Positions 1 to 5,886 of a DNA stretch of 12,556 nt are shown here, in pieces. Location: positions 1 through 12,556 of the forward strand of contig NZBG01000027.1 in assembly GCA_002687795.1 (NCBI GenBank), read 5' to 3'. The notes below the pieces were generated by a model, which had not been told where the DNA came from, did not search any database, and saw nothing but the letters and a program-made list of their open reading frames with translations. Made by a program: the position numbers and the translations under genes. Positions within the stretch are counted from its first letter, which is position 1; each line of letters opens with the position of its first letter. Source of the DNA: Candidatus Woesearchaeota archaeon. GTDB taxonomy: Archaea; Nanobdellota; Nanobdellia; Woesearchaeales; GCA-2687795.

Positions 1-55
1 AATCAAAAATGGTAGAAAAAACTTACGGAGGAAAGGGAGTAGCTGTGGACTACAA

Positions 56-78
56 CTTGGGCTAAAGCCCAAGGTATC
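56..78 (+). repeat. CTAAAG hairpin followed by GTATC, IS200/IS605 right-end-like
   Basis: A perfect inverted repeat, CTTGGGCT-AA-AGCCCAAG (56-73), is followed directly by GTATC (74-78). The same design, arms meeting at CTAAAG and then GTATC, recurs at 12474-12497 in the same orientation with different arm bases. Arms that vary while the centre and the 3' pentamer stay constant suggest a family of DNA or RNA hairpins. Compact hairpins of this kind are typical of IS200/IS605 (TnpA/TnpB) right ends; that assignment is inference, as no transposase gene is in the window. The repeat ends 11 bases before the CBS gene start and leaves that gene without an obvious TATA box. Confidence 0.55.
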
Positions 79-89
79 CTTTAGATGTA

Positions 90-497
90 ATGAAAGTAAA
101 CGAAATAATGTCAAAAAATATTGTAAAAGTAAACAGTGAAGATAGTGTTTCTAAGGCTGCAGAGATAATGGATAGTAAGTCAATCGGTTCTTTGCTGGTT
201 GAGAACACAGGAATAATAACAGAGAGGGATATAGTAAGGATGGTTGCAGCAGGAAAGGATCCTTATGAAACGTTAGTGAAGGATATAATGAGCAGTAATG
301 TGGTGAAAGCTGATGTTAACACAACAATAGAGGAAGCCAGCGAAATTCTAGAGCAGAATAAGATTAGAAGACTAGTGATAACTGAAAATAATGAAACAGT
401 TGGGATACTTACAATAAGAGATGTGAATAAGAATCTAAGATTTCTTCTTGCAAAAAGAATAACTGAGCAATCCAGACCAAGCTATGACAAGCCTTAA
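90..497 (+). CDS. Two-CBS-domain protein
   Basis: This 135-residue protein is almost entirely a CBS pair. The first repeat spans about residues 1-57, opening with VNEIM and closing with GIITERDIVR. The second spans about 62-120, opening with VKDIM and closing with VGILTIRDV. The paired V-x-x-I-M openings and I-T/L-x-x-D endings are the hallmarks of the fold. Stand-alone CBS pairs usually bind adenine nucleotides or related ligands and act as cytosolic sensors, but no catalytic domain is attached, so the ligand and partner are unknown. The ATG at 90 starts right at the first conserved strand; no Shine-Dalgarno is visible. The TAA stop overlaps the stop of the convergent HD gene by four bases (494-497), so the pair has no spacer. 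Confidence 0.9.
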   Translation: MKVNEIMSKNIVKVNSEDSVSKAAEIMDSKSIGSLLVENTGIITERDIVRMVAAGKDPYETLVKDIMSSNVVKADVNTTIEEASEILEQNKIRRLVITENNETVGILTIRDVNKNLRFLLAKRITEQSRPSYDKP

Positions 498-1132
498 ACC
501 AGACCAATCTGCTCTGCTATCTCTTTTACAGCGTCAATCGCTATCTGGAAGAATTCGCTTAGTTCCAGCCCTGTTTTTTCTATTTCTTTGATTAATTCCC
601 TGTTGCAGTTTGTGGCAAAGCTTTTTTCTTTGAACCTTTTTTTGAGGCCTTTTACTTCCATATCAGATATTTTTCTTCCTCTTATTAGGGCATAAGCATA
701 TATTATTCCTGTTAGTGTTTCTGAAGCGATTAGTGCATATTCTATCTTTTTTGTTCTTTGCTTGTCTTTGAATCCGGGGATTTCATCATAGCCATATCCA
801 TGGGACTGGACAATCTGGATGAATTCATCATCAAATCCCTTTTCTTTCAGGATCTGTTCAGCTTTGACTGTGTGCTCAGCCCAGTTGTTTTTTGTTAAGG
901 ACCAGTCAACATCATGCAGCAGCCCTATCATTGCCCAGTATTCTTGATCTTCGCTAAAGTGCTTTGCCAAAGCTTTCATGATTGCTTCTGTTTCTAAGTA
1001 ATGGTTCATGTCGCTTTGTTCCTGGGGCATTGATTTGAGAAGCTCTATTGCCTGTTCTCTTGTTATTGGAAGGCTCATTTTAGGGTAGAAGGGGTTATTA
1101 TTTTTAAACTTTTGGTGTTGTTCATACAACAT
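494..1132 (-). CDS. HD-domain phosphohydrolase-like protein
   Basis: The protein has 212 residues when started at the ATG at 1132. It is a small HD-superfamily hydrolase. Numbered from that ATG, the likely metal ligands are H44, the H73-D74 doublet in GLLHDVDW, H87 and H111. HD proteins are metal-dependent phosphohydrolases, often acting on nucleotides; the substrate here cannot be told. The start is uncertain. ATG 1132 (with an adjacent TTG at 1135) overlaps the end of the upstream helicase gene and would allow translational coupling. A second ATG at 1078 starts where family members normally begin (MSLPITREQAIELL), and the first 18 residues look unconserved. It lies downstream of the helicase on the same strand, so the two are probably cotranscribed. 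It is convergent with the CBS gene. Confidence 0.85.
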   Translation of the reverse strand: MLYEQHQKFKNNNPFYPKMSLPITREQAIELLKSMPQEQSDMNHYLETEAIMKALAKHFSEDQEYWAMIGLLHDVDWSLTKNNWAEHTVKAEQILKEKGFDDEFIQIVQSHGYGYDEIPGFKDKQRTKKIEYALIASETLTGIIYAYALIRGRKISDMEVKGLKKRFKEKSFATNCNRELIKEIEKTGLELSEFFQIAIDAVKEIAEQIGLV

Positions 1133-3044
1133 CAATATCTCTTAAGCAGTTCAATACCAAATCCTGGATAGACCTTAGCATATGTTTTAATCGTTCGTCT
1201 TCTGTAGCTTTCTTTATCTGGTTTATCCTGTCAAGAATCTGCCTGAAGAACCTGATTAAGTCCCCTTCCAGGAGGTTTGTGTTTTCCATGATGTCAAATA
1301 TGTTTTTGTTGTGATAGCAGGGGTGTATGAGTGAGGTTAGGGCATTAAGGTTGTTGAATCTGGATTCTTTATTGGTGTAGCTGTTTTTCCTTAAGGCATT
1401 TTTCAGCTGGTTGAGAATATCAGATGGGTATTCTTTGTAGAATTCTGTTTTTTCCCTGGATTCATAGCAAATGCATGCTAAAACCATGAGAATCTGGTGC
1501 TCATTCAGGTTAAAGTATAAATCGGTTGCGAAGATTTCTCCAATCAAGATTTCATCTGCATATATCTGGGAAGAGAATTCTCCTTTGGCTGTCAATCTGT
1601 TGTTTTTTATGTAGTTTAGCTTTGTTAATCTCTTTTTTATTTTTTCAAATCTGTATGCAAACATGTTTCTTTTTATTTTCGCGTAACCTTTCCCGTATTT
1701 CTGAAAAGTAAAGAAATTATTTTTCAGTATTTGGTTTATTTCGTTTTCTTCATGGTTCTTTATCAGATTTAGAATAGTATTTATGGATAATTTAAATTGG
1801 GATCTGATAGGGTCTTTGTCTATGTCTGTTATTTTTTTTATGAGGCGGTAATCGAAGTCTCTCCTGTCTACCATTGCATATACAAAGCCTTCTTTATCAA
1901 TGCCTCTTCTTCCGGCGCGGCCTGCAATCTGAAAATATTCCTTGGAGTTGAGAAAGCGAAAATTAACGCCGTCAAATTTCCTTAATGATTCAAAACATAC
2001 AGATTTAGCGGGCATATTGATGCCTACAGCGAATGTTTCTGTTGTGTATAGCACATTGATTAGGCCTTTGGCGAACAATTCTTCAATTATATCTTTTATT
2101 ATCGGGATAAGGCCTGCGTGATGGAAGGCTATGCCATAAGGAAGGGTTCTTAGTAGTATTTTTGTGGATTCTAAGTTTTTTATTTCCTGTGAAGAGTTTT
2201 CAAGTTTCTTTCTTACAAAGTGCATAATTTCCGGGTTTGGTTGGAATAAGTTTGATTTGAAAAGATGATGAGCATTTTCCTGGCATTTTTTTCTGGAGAA
2301 GTTGAAGAACAGGCAGGGAAGTTTGTCTTTTATTTCTCTTATCAGGTCTATGTGCGAGGGAGCTTTTAGCCTTGGCCTTCTGGATCTTTTTCTTCCTCTT
2401 ATGTAATTATAGTCCGGGATGTCTGCAATGTCATTTATGCCTTTTAGTGAGGTTATTCCAAGTTCTGTGTCAAAGAACTTCTTTTCTAGTGGCACCGTTC
2501 TTTTGCCGTGCATGACAACATGCACTTTATGTTTTTTTATAGCTTCAATCCAGTTTGCGAATTCTTTTGCGTTTGGAATAGTTGCTGAGAGGCAAAGAAA
2601 CCTTACTTTGGGTTTTGAGAAGATAATAGATTCTTCCCATACATAACCGCGCTCAATGTCATTTATGTAGTGGATCTCATCAAATACGACATAAGAGATA
2701 GTGTCCATTATGGGGTCCCCGCTCAGGGCCATGTTCCTGTATATTTCTGTTGTCATAATAAGAATAGGAGCTGTTGGATTTTTTACTATGTCCCCCGTCA
2801 ATAAGCCGATCTTTTCTTTTCCATATTCTTCGCAGAAATCTTTGTATTTCTGGTTTGATAATGCTTTTATAGGAGCTGTGTAGATTACTTTTATGCCTTT
2901 TTTGATGTCTTTGTTGATTATGTAGTCTGCTATCAGGGTTTTTCCGGAGCCTGTGGGGGCTGAGACTACAACAGATTGATTTTTTTCTATTGATTGTATG
3001 GCTTCTTCCTGGAATTTGTCCAGTAAAAGGTTTTTGTAGCGCAT
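1122..3044 (-). CDS. Ski2-like superfamily 2 helicase
   Basis: Started at the ATG at 3044, the protein has 640 residues and carries a full superfamily 2 helicase core: a Q-motif-like DKFQEEAI near 9-16, Walker A APTGSGKT (29-36), TAPIKAL (56-62), Walker B DEIH (122-125), SAT (153-155), a YTTETFAVGINMPAKSV segment near 333-349, and motif VI QIAGRAGRRG (372-381). The C-terminal third, about 480-640, resembles the DSHCT domain of Ski2/Mtr4 helicases. These proteins unwind RNA in an ATP-dependent way and often assist RNA processing or exosome decay; the exact substrate is inference. The frame is open to a TTG at 3104, but ATG 3044 is preferred: a TATA box lies about 28 bases upstream and the extra 20 codons run into the neighbouring foldback element. 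The end overlaps the start of the HD gene. Confidence 0.93.
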   Translation of the reverse strand: MRYKNLLLDKFQEEAIQSIEKNQSVVVSAPTGSGKTLIADYIINKDIKKGIKVIYTAPIKALSNQKYKDFCEEYGKEKIGLLTGDIVKNPTAPILIMTTEIYRNMALSGDPIMDTISYVVFDEIHYINDIERGYVWEESIIFSKPKVRFLCLSATIPNAKEFANWIEAIKKHKVHVVMHGKRTVPLEKKFFDTELGITSLKGINDIADIPDYNYIRGRKRSRRPRLKAPSHIDLIREIKDKLPCLFFNFSRKKCQENAHHLFKSNLFQPNPEIMHFVRKKLENSSQEIKNLESTKILLRTLPYGIAFHHAGLIPIIKDIIEELFAKGLINVLYTTETFAVGINMPAKSVCFESLRKFDGVNFRFLNSKEYFQIAGRAGRRGIDKEGFVYAMVDRRDFDYRLIKKITDIDKDPIRSQFKLSINTILNLIKNHEENEINQILKNNFFTFQKYGKGYAKIKRNMFAYRFEKIKKRLTKLNYIKNNRLTAKGEFSSQIYADEILIGEIFATDLYFNLNEHQILMVLACICYESREKTEFYKEYPSDILNQLKNALRKNSYTNKESRFNNLNALTSLIHPCYHNKNIFDIMENTNLLEGDLIRFFRQILDRINQIKKATEDERLKHMLRSIQDLVLNCLRDIDVV

Positions 3045-3066
3045 AATATTAAGGATTAGTTTACGG

Positions 3067-3076
3067 TTTAATAAAA
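3067..3076 (-). promoter_or_regulatory. TATA box of the helicase/HD operon
   Basis: Read on the minus strand, TTTTATTAAA is centred about 28 bases before the ATG at 3044, the archaeal TATA distance. Transcription would begin at or next to the start codon, giving a leaderless mRNA, which agrees with the lack of a Shine-Dalgarno. This supports the shorter helicase start. Confidence 0.6.
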
Positions 3077-3092
3077 GCTTTGGGAATTTTAG

Positions 3093-3257
3093 GGCTTCAT
3101 CCAAAAACTCGCATAGCTCGGGTTGCCATCGGGTTCGCTTTTAGCTCCTTAAAATAGAAAGGCTGGGTTCCCCGTAAGGGACAACCCCCTTCCAGCTTTG
3201 ATTTTAATTCGAATAAAGCTCACATAATTGATGGCAACCTATTTTTTGGATGAAGCC
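3093..3257. repeat. Long nested foldback element or structured RNA
   Basis: The outer arms, GGCTTCATCCAAAAA (3093-3107) and its exact complement (3243-3257), pair over 15 bases. Inside lies a second perfect pair, GGTTGCCATC (3121-3130) with GATGGCAACC (3230-3239). Shorter nested pairs continue inward: GCTTT/AAAGC (3137-3141/3215-3219), TTAAAAT/ATTTTAA (3149-3155/3201-3207), AAAGGCTGG/CCAGCTTT (3158-3166/3192-3199, one bulge) and CCC/GGG around GTAA (3174-3177). The order is fully nested, giving a rod about 165 bases long. On the plus strand the tip is a GNRA-type loop (GUAA). It is not recognised as a known RNA. Flanks GAATTTTA (3084-3091) and GAAATTTA (3258-3265) differ by one base and could be a worn target duplication, so a MITE is the main alternative. 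It sits between two divergent promoters. Confidence 0.75.
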
Positions 3258-3272
3258 GAAATTTACTTAACC

Positions 3273-3280
3273 TTTTTAAA
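3273..3280 (+). promoter_or_regulatory. TATA box of the GTPase gene
   Basis: TTTTTAAA, preceded by AACC, lies 22-29 bases before the ATG at 3302. The spacing predicts a leaderless or nearly leaderless transcript, and the bases just before the ATG (TTTTATTGCTCT) contain no Shine-Dalgarno. Confidence 0.6.
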
Positions 3281-3301
3281 CAAGTTAACTTTTATTGCTC
3301 T

Positions 3302-4033
3302 ATGAAACGTGGATTTTGGACAGTTGCTAAGAAGATTGTAGAAAAGGCGGATGTTGTGCTTGAAGTTCTGGATGCCAGATTCCCTAATATAACCAGGATT
3401 GCGCGCCTGGAGAGAATGGTTAGGGGAGAGCTGATTCTGGTCATCAATAAGGTTGATATTGTTTCTGGAAAGACATTGGATAAGATAAAGGCTGAGTTCA
3501 GGAACTCCAGATATGTTTTGGTGTCTTCCAAGAATTCTAAGAATATTAGAGAGCTTATGAGATTGATAAAAGATAAAGGAAGAGTTGCTGTTATCGGTTA
3601 TCCAAATACTGGAAAGAGCACTTTGATTAATAAATTGTCTTCAGGGGGCAGGGCTAAGACCAGCTCTGAGTCAGGGTTTACGAGGGGCAAGCAGCTTATA
3701 AAAGGCAGGAAGGGGGTAATGCTTATGGACACTCCGGGCATTGTTCCTTTTAAAGACAGGGATGAAGTTAGGTTAGGTTTAGTGTCAGGAATCAGCCCGT
3801 CTAAACTGGAAAATCCGGATTTGGTTGCAACTGAATTGATTTCTATGTTTAAGAAGAACAATCCTTTGGGATTTGGAAAGCATTATGGTGTTGATATGTC
3901 TTTAGATTCTTATAGCATCCTTTTAGAGATCGGGAAGAAGAAGTGCATGCTTCTTAAGAAAGGGGAGATCGATGAGCGAAGAGCTGCTATTTCCGTCTTA
4001 GAAGACTGGCATAAGGGGAAGGTAAGACTTTAG
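3302..4033 (+). CDS. Circularly permuted GTPase, RbgA/YawG (YlqF) family
   Basis: The protein has 243 residues with the G motifs in permuted order G4-G5-G1-G2-G3: NKVD (49-52), SSK (75-77), the P-loop GYPNTGKST (99-107), a G2 threonine in GFTRG (T127) and DTPG (143-146). The early DARFP (24-28) is typical of the RbgA/YawG/Nog2/Lsg1 group. Known members bind the large ribosomal subunit and drive late assembly steps using GTP, so a role in 50S maturation is the likely one here. The C-terminal ~90 residues form the family's helical tail and are somewhat short. The ATG at 3302 fits the upstream TATA box. The TAG stop overlaps by four bases (4030-4033) the TAA stop of the convergent zinc-ribbon gene. 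Confidence 0.92.
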   Translation: MKRGFWTVAKKIVEKADVVLEVLDARFPNITRIARLERMVRGELILVINKVDIVSGKTLDKIKAEFRNSRYVLVSSKNSKNIRELMRLIKDKGRVAVIGYPNTGKSTLINKLSSGGRAKTSSESGFTRGKQLIKGRKGVMLMDTPGIVPFKDRDEVRLGLVSGISPSKLENPDLVATELISMFKKNNPLGFGKHYGVDMSLDSYSILLEIGKKKCMLLKKGEIDERRAAISVLEDWHKGKVRL

Positions 4034-4446
4034 GATTTCTTTTTCTTAGCTTTTTTCTTTGGTTTTTCTATTTCTGGTTTCTCTTCAACCGGTTCTTTTG
4101 CAGCTTCTAATATCTTTAAAATCCTGTCAAGTTTCTTGTTGATTTTGTCAAAGTCTTCATTGGATTGTCTTTTAAATTCAGGTCTTGAACCAGTTTCCCC
4201 GCCTTTATCTTTAAAACAGTCATTGCAGTAAAGAGGTTTTCCCTGGGTTGGTTTGAAAGGAACTTCACAGTCTCTGCCGCATTTGTCGCATATTGCCTGA
4301 TGCATCTCATGCCTTTCAAAAGGCCTGTCTCTTCCTCTGTCTCTTCTGTCAAATCTACCAGAACGCCCCCTGTCAAATCTACCAGAATCTCTTCCCCTGG
4401 ACCTGCCAGAACGCCTTTTGTCAAAATCACGATTAAAGTCTCCCAT
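4030..4446 (-). CDS. Arg-rich CxxC-x17-CxxC zinc-ribbon protein
   Basis: The protein has 138 residues in three parts. Residues 1-46 are low-complexity, rich in Arg, Gly, Asp and Ser with RSGR/RGRD/GRFDR repeats. Residues 51-80 hold a zinc ribbon with C53, C56, C74 and C77, exactly CxxC-x17-CxxC, matching the small domain family of that name common in candidate-phylum bacteria and DPANN archaea. Residues about 97-115 form a short amphipathic helix (DKINKKLDRILKILEAA), followed by a Pro-Glu-Lys linker and a lysine-rich end. The basic arms suggest nucleic-acid or ribosome binding, which is inference; no function is established for the domain. The ATG at 4446 has a TATA box about 29 bases upstream. 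The DNA of the Arg-rich arm contains near-direct repeats (e.g. GTCAAATCTACCAGAA twice near 4350-4385). Confidence 0.85.
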   Translation of the reverse strand: MGDFNRDFDKRRSGRSRGRDSGRFDRGRSGRFDRRDRGRDRPFERHEMHQAICDKCGRDCEVPFKPTQGKPLYCNDCFKDKGGETGSRPEFKRQSNEDFDKINKKLDRILKILEAAKEPVEEKPEIEKPKKKAKKKKS

Positions 4447-4471
4447 ATTGTTAGTTAAGAGAGCGGTCTAG

Positions 4472-4479
4472 TTTATAAA
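4472..4479 (-). promoter_or_regulatory. TATA box of the zinc-ribbon gene
   Basis: TTTATAAA (self-complementary core) lies 26-33 bases upstream of the minus-strand ATG at 4446. No Shine-Dalgarno is visible before that ATG, so a leaderless transcript is likely. It faces away from the ftsZ promoter about 75 bases further on. Confidence 0.6.
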
Positions 4480-4551
4480 AGTATAGTGTAAAGATGCTGA
4501 GGAGTTTGTTAGTATTCTCTTCTAGTATCCCAGTATACAAAAACGTAACCT

Positions 4552-4559
4552 TTATATAC
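4552..4559 (+). promoter_or_regulatory. TATA box of ftsZ
   Basis: TTTATATA preceded by AACC (BRE-like) gives a textbook archaeal core promoter. It lies 50-57 bases before the ATG at 4609, so the transcript should start near 4583 and carry a leader of about 25 bases that includes the Shine-Dalgarno. Confidence 0.7.
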
Positions 4560-4596
4560 TAGTTTATTGTTTAGTTTTCTATAATTTTACTAAAAT

Positions 4597-4603
4597 GAGG
4601 TGA
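4597..4603 (+). promoter_or_regulatory. Shine-Dalgarno that sets the ftsZ start
   Basis: GAGGTGA sits five bases before the ATG at 4609. The in-frame GTG at 4600 lies inside this site and is therefore not the start. This is one of the few strong ribosome binding sites in the window. Confidence 0.8.
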
Positions 4604-4608
4604 GGACA

Positions 4609-5679
4609 ATGGATTTTATAGTTGAGAACGCATTAAAGAACGATGATTCTAACGCTGGTTTTAATACGGAGGGTTTAGAGATCGGCAAGGCTAATATCAA
4701 GGTTGTTGGCGTCGGCGGAGCAGGCAATAATATGGTTGACTGGCTGTATAAGAAGGGCATTAAGGGCGCTGAGATCATTGCATGCAACACTGATAAGCAG
4801 CATATTGATGCCACCGAGGCTGATAGGAAGTTCCTGCTTGGCAAGAACCTGACAAGGGGCTTAGGCTGCGGAGGTTATCCGGCTAAGGGCTCAGAGGCTG
4901 CAAAGGAAACATTGCAGGAGGTCAAGGATTCTATAAAGAGCGCTGATATGGTTTTCGTTTGCGCTGGCATGGGCGGAGGCACAGGCACAGGAGCTGCCCC
5001 GATCATTGCAAAGGTTGCTAAGGATATGGGTTCTATTGTTATAGGCACGGTTACAATGCCGTTTAATATAGAAAGGGCAAGGATTGATAAGGCTGAGTTC
5101 GGGTTGCAGCAGTTAAGGGAAGTTAGCAACACTGTTATAGTTATAGATAATAACAGGTTGGTTAATATTGCTGGCAACCTGCCTGTTAAGCAGGCTTTTG
5201 CTGTTGCAAATGAATTGATAGCAACTATGATAAGAGGCATTGTTGAGACTATTGCTGTTCCTTCTTTGGTTAACCTTGATTTTGCTGATGTTAAGGCGAT
5301 AATGACTGGCGGCGGTGTTGCAGCTATCGGTGTTGGCAGCTCTGACACTGATGCTAAGGTTGAAGAGGCTGTTAAGAGCGCTATGACCAATCCATTGCTG
5401 GATATCGATTATAAAGGCGCTGACGGTGCATTGATCCATATAGAAGGCGGTTCTGAGATGACGTTGGATGATGTGAGCAAGGTAGGCGACCTTATCACAG
5501 CAGGCCTTGACCCTGATGCAAATGTCATATGGGGCGCAAGGGTGAGCGAGGAGATGAAAGGAAAGCTCTGCGTGATGGTGATAGTTACAGGCGTCACTTC
5601 CCCATGGATTGTTGGGAAGAAAGAAGAAGCAGAAGCAACAAGAAGAATGAGCGAGGATTTAGGAATATCCTCGATTTAA
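4609..5679 (+). CDS. ftsZ: Cell division GTPase FtsZ
   Basis: The protein has 356 residues. Numbered from the ATG at 4609, the GTP-binding domain shows VVGVGGAGNNMV (32-43), ACNTD (58-62), the tubulin signature GGGTGTG (122-128) and IDNNRL (179-184). The T7 loop NLDFAD (222-227) keeps the acidic residues needed for GTP hydrolysis on the neighbouring subunit, so this is a polymerising FtsZ rather than a CetZ-like paralogue. The C-terminal domain continues through NVIWGARV near residue 305-312. FtsZ assembles the cytokinetic ring at the membrane; the membrane anchor is not in this window. The extreme C-terminus is short. Whether it is FtsZ1 or FtsZ2 cannot be settled by eye. Codon use is somewhat richer in G and C than in its neighbours, as expected for a well-expressed gene. 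A T-rich terminator follows. Confidence 0.97.
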   Translation: MDFIVENALKNDDSNAGFNTEGLEIGKANIKVVGVGGAGNNMVDWLYKKGIKGAEIIACNTDKQHIDATEADRKFLLGKNLTRGLGCGGYPAKGSEAAKETLQEVKDSIKSADMVFVCAGMGGGTGTGAAPIIAKVAKDMGSIVIGTVTMPFNIERARIDKAEFGLQQLREVSNTVIVIDNNRLVNIAGNLPVKQAFAVANELIATMIRGIVETIAVPSLVNLDFADVKAIMTGGGVAAIGVGSSDTDAKVEEAVKSAMTNPLLDIDYKGADGALIHIEGGSEMTLDDVSKVGDLITAGLDPDANVIWGARVSEEMKGKLCVMVIVTGVTSPWIVGKKEEAEATRRMSEDLGISSI

Positions 5680-5698
5680 TTTATTTTTTTATTCTAAT
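5678..5698 (+). terminator. T-rich terminator after ftsZ
   Basis: The stop codon of ftsZ is followed at once by TTTATTTTTTTATT, an oligo-T run on the coding strand. Archaeal RNA polymerase stops at such runs without needing a hairpin. Further T-rich sequence continues to about 5722. Confidence 0.6.
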
Positions 5699-5733
5699 AA
5701 TTTCTTCTTTAATTCTATTTCTTCAGCTGACAA

Positions 5734-5756
5734 GCTGTTTTACTTCGTAAAACAGC
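5734..5756. repeat. Perfect 10-bp hairpin in the ftsZ/cysS gap
   Basis: GCTGTTTTAC and GTAAAACAGC pair perfectly around a three-base loop (TTC). The left arm also forms a weaker alternative pair, CAGCT/AGCTG (5724-5728/5733-5737). It lies between convergent genes, so it may protect or define the 3' ends of either transcript. No long T-run follows on the plus strand. Confidence 0.65.
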
Positions 5757-5785
5757 CTTTCTAATCTTAGGATGATTTAGTCAGC

Positions 5786-5848
5786 AAAGAAGTTTTCGTC
5801 GACCCAGACGAACGTAGTGAGTCTGACGCTTCTTAAGAAAACTTCTTT
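5786..5848. repeat. 12-bp foldback with inner stem, ftsZ/cysS gap
   Basis: AAAGAAGTTTTC (5786-5797) pairs exactly with GAAAACTTCTTT (5837-5848). Inside, CAGAC (5805-5809) pairs with GTCTG (5821-5825) around the loop GAACGTAGTGA. On the plus strand the outer arm runs into more T residues (to 5850), as in a terminator; on the minus strand it would lie about 40-100 bases after the cysS stop. A bidirectional terminator between convergent genes or a small repeated hairpin element would both fit. Confidence 0.65.
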
Positions 5849-5886
5849 TTCGCCTAAAAGATACAGATACCAGAAGCAGATAATTA

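Noticed and set aside
3..65. Short open stretch ending …VDYNLG before the CBS gene
   Set aside because: Only about 20 codons are visible and no family can be recognised, so it is mentioned in a finding but not called as a gene.
3093..3257. tRNA, RNase P RNA or SRP RNA
   Set aside because: There is no T-loop or acceptor arrangement, none of the conserved RNase P core sequences and no SRP helix 8 motif; the rod shape matches none of them.
4116..4430. 104-codon frame overlapping the zinc-ribbon gene on the same strand
   Set aside because: It is an out-of-frame reading of the Arg-rich repeats; the zinc-ribbon frame has a recognised domain, promoter and sensible ends.
4510..4545. Three AGTAT direct repeats upstream of the ftsZ TATA box
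   Set aside because: The units are five bases in AT-rich DNA with irregular spacing (about 14 and 9 bases); no operator can be supported.
4875..5390. 171-codon open frame antisense to ftsZ
   Set aside because: It is a shadow of the ftsZ coding frame with low-complexity Ala/Leu/Thr/Ile composition; the sense product is unmistakable.
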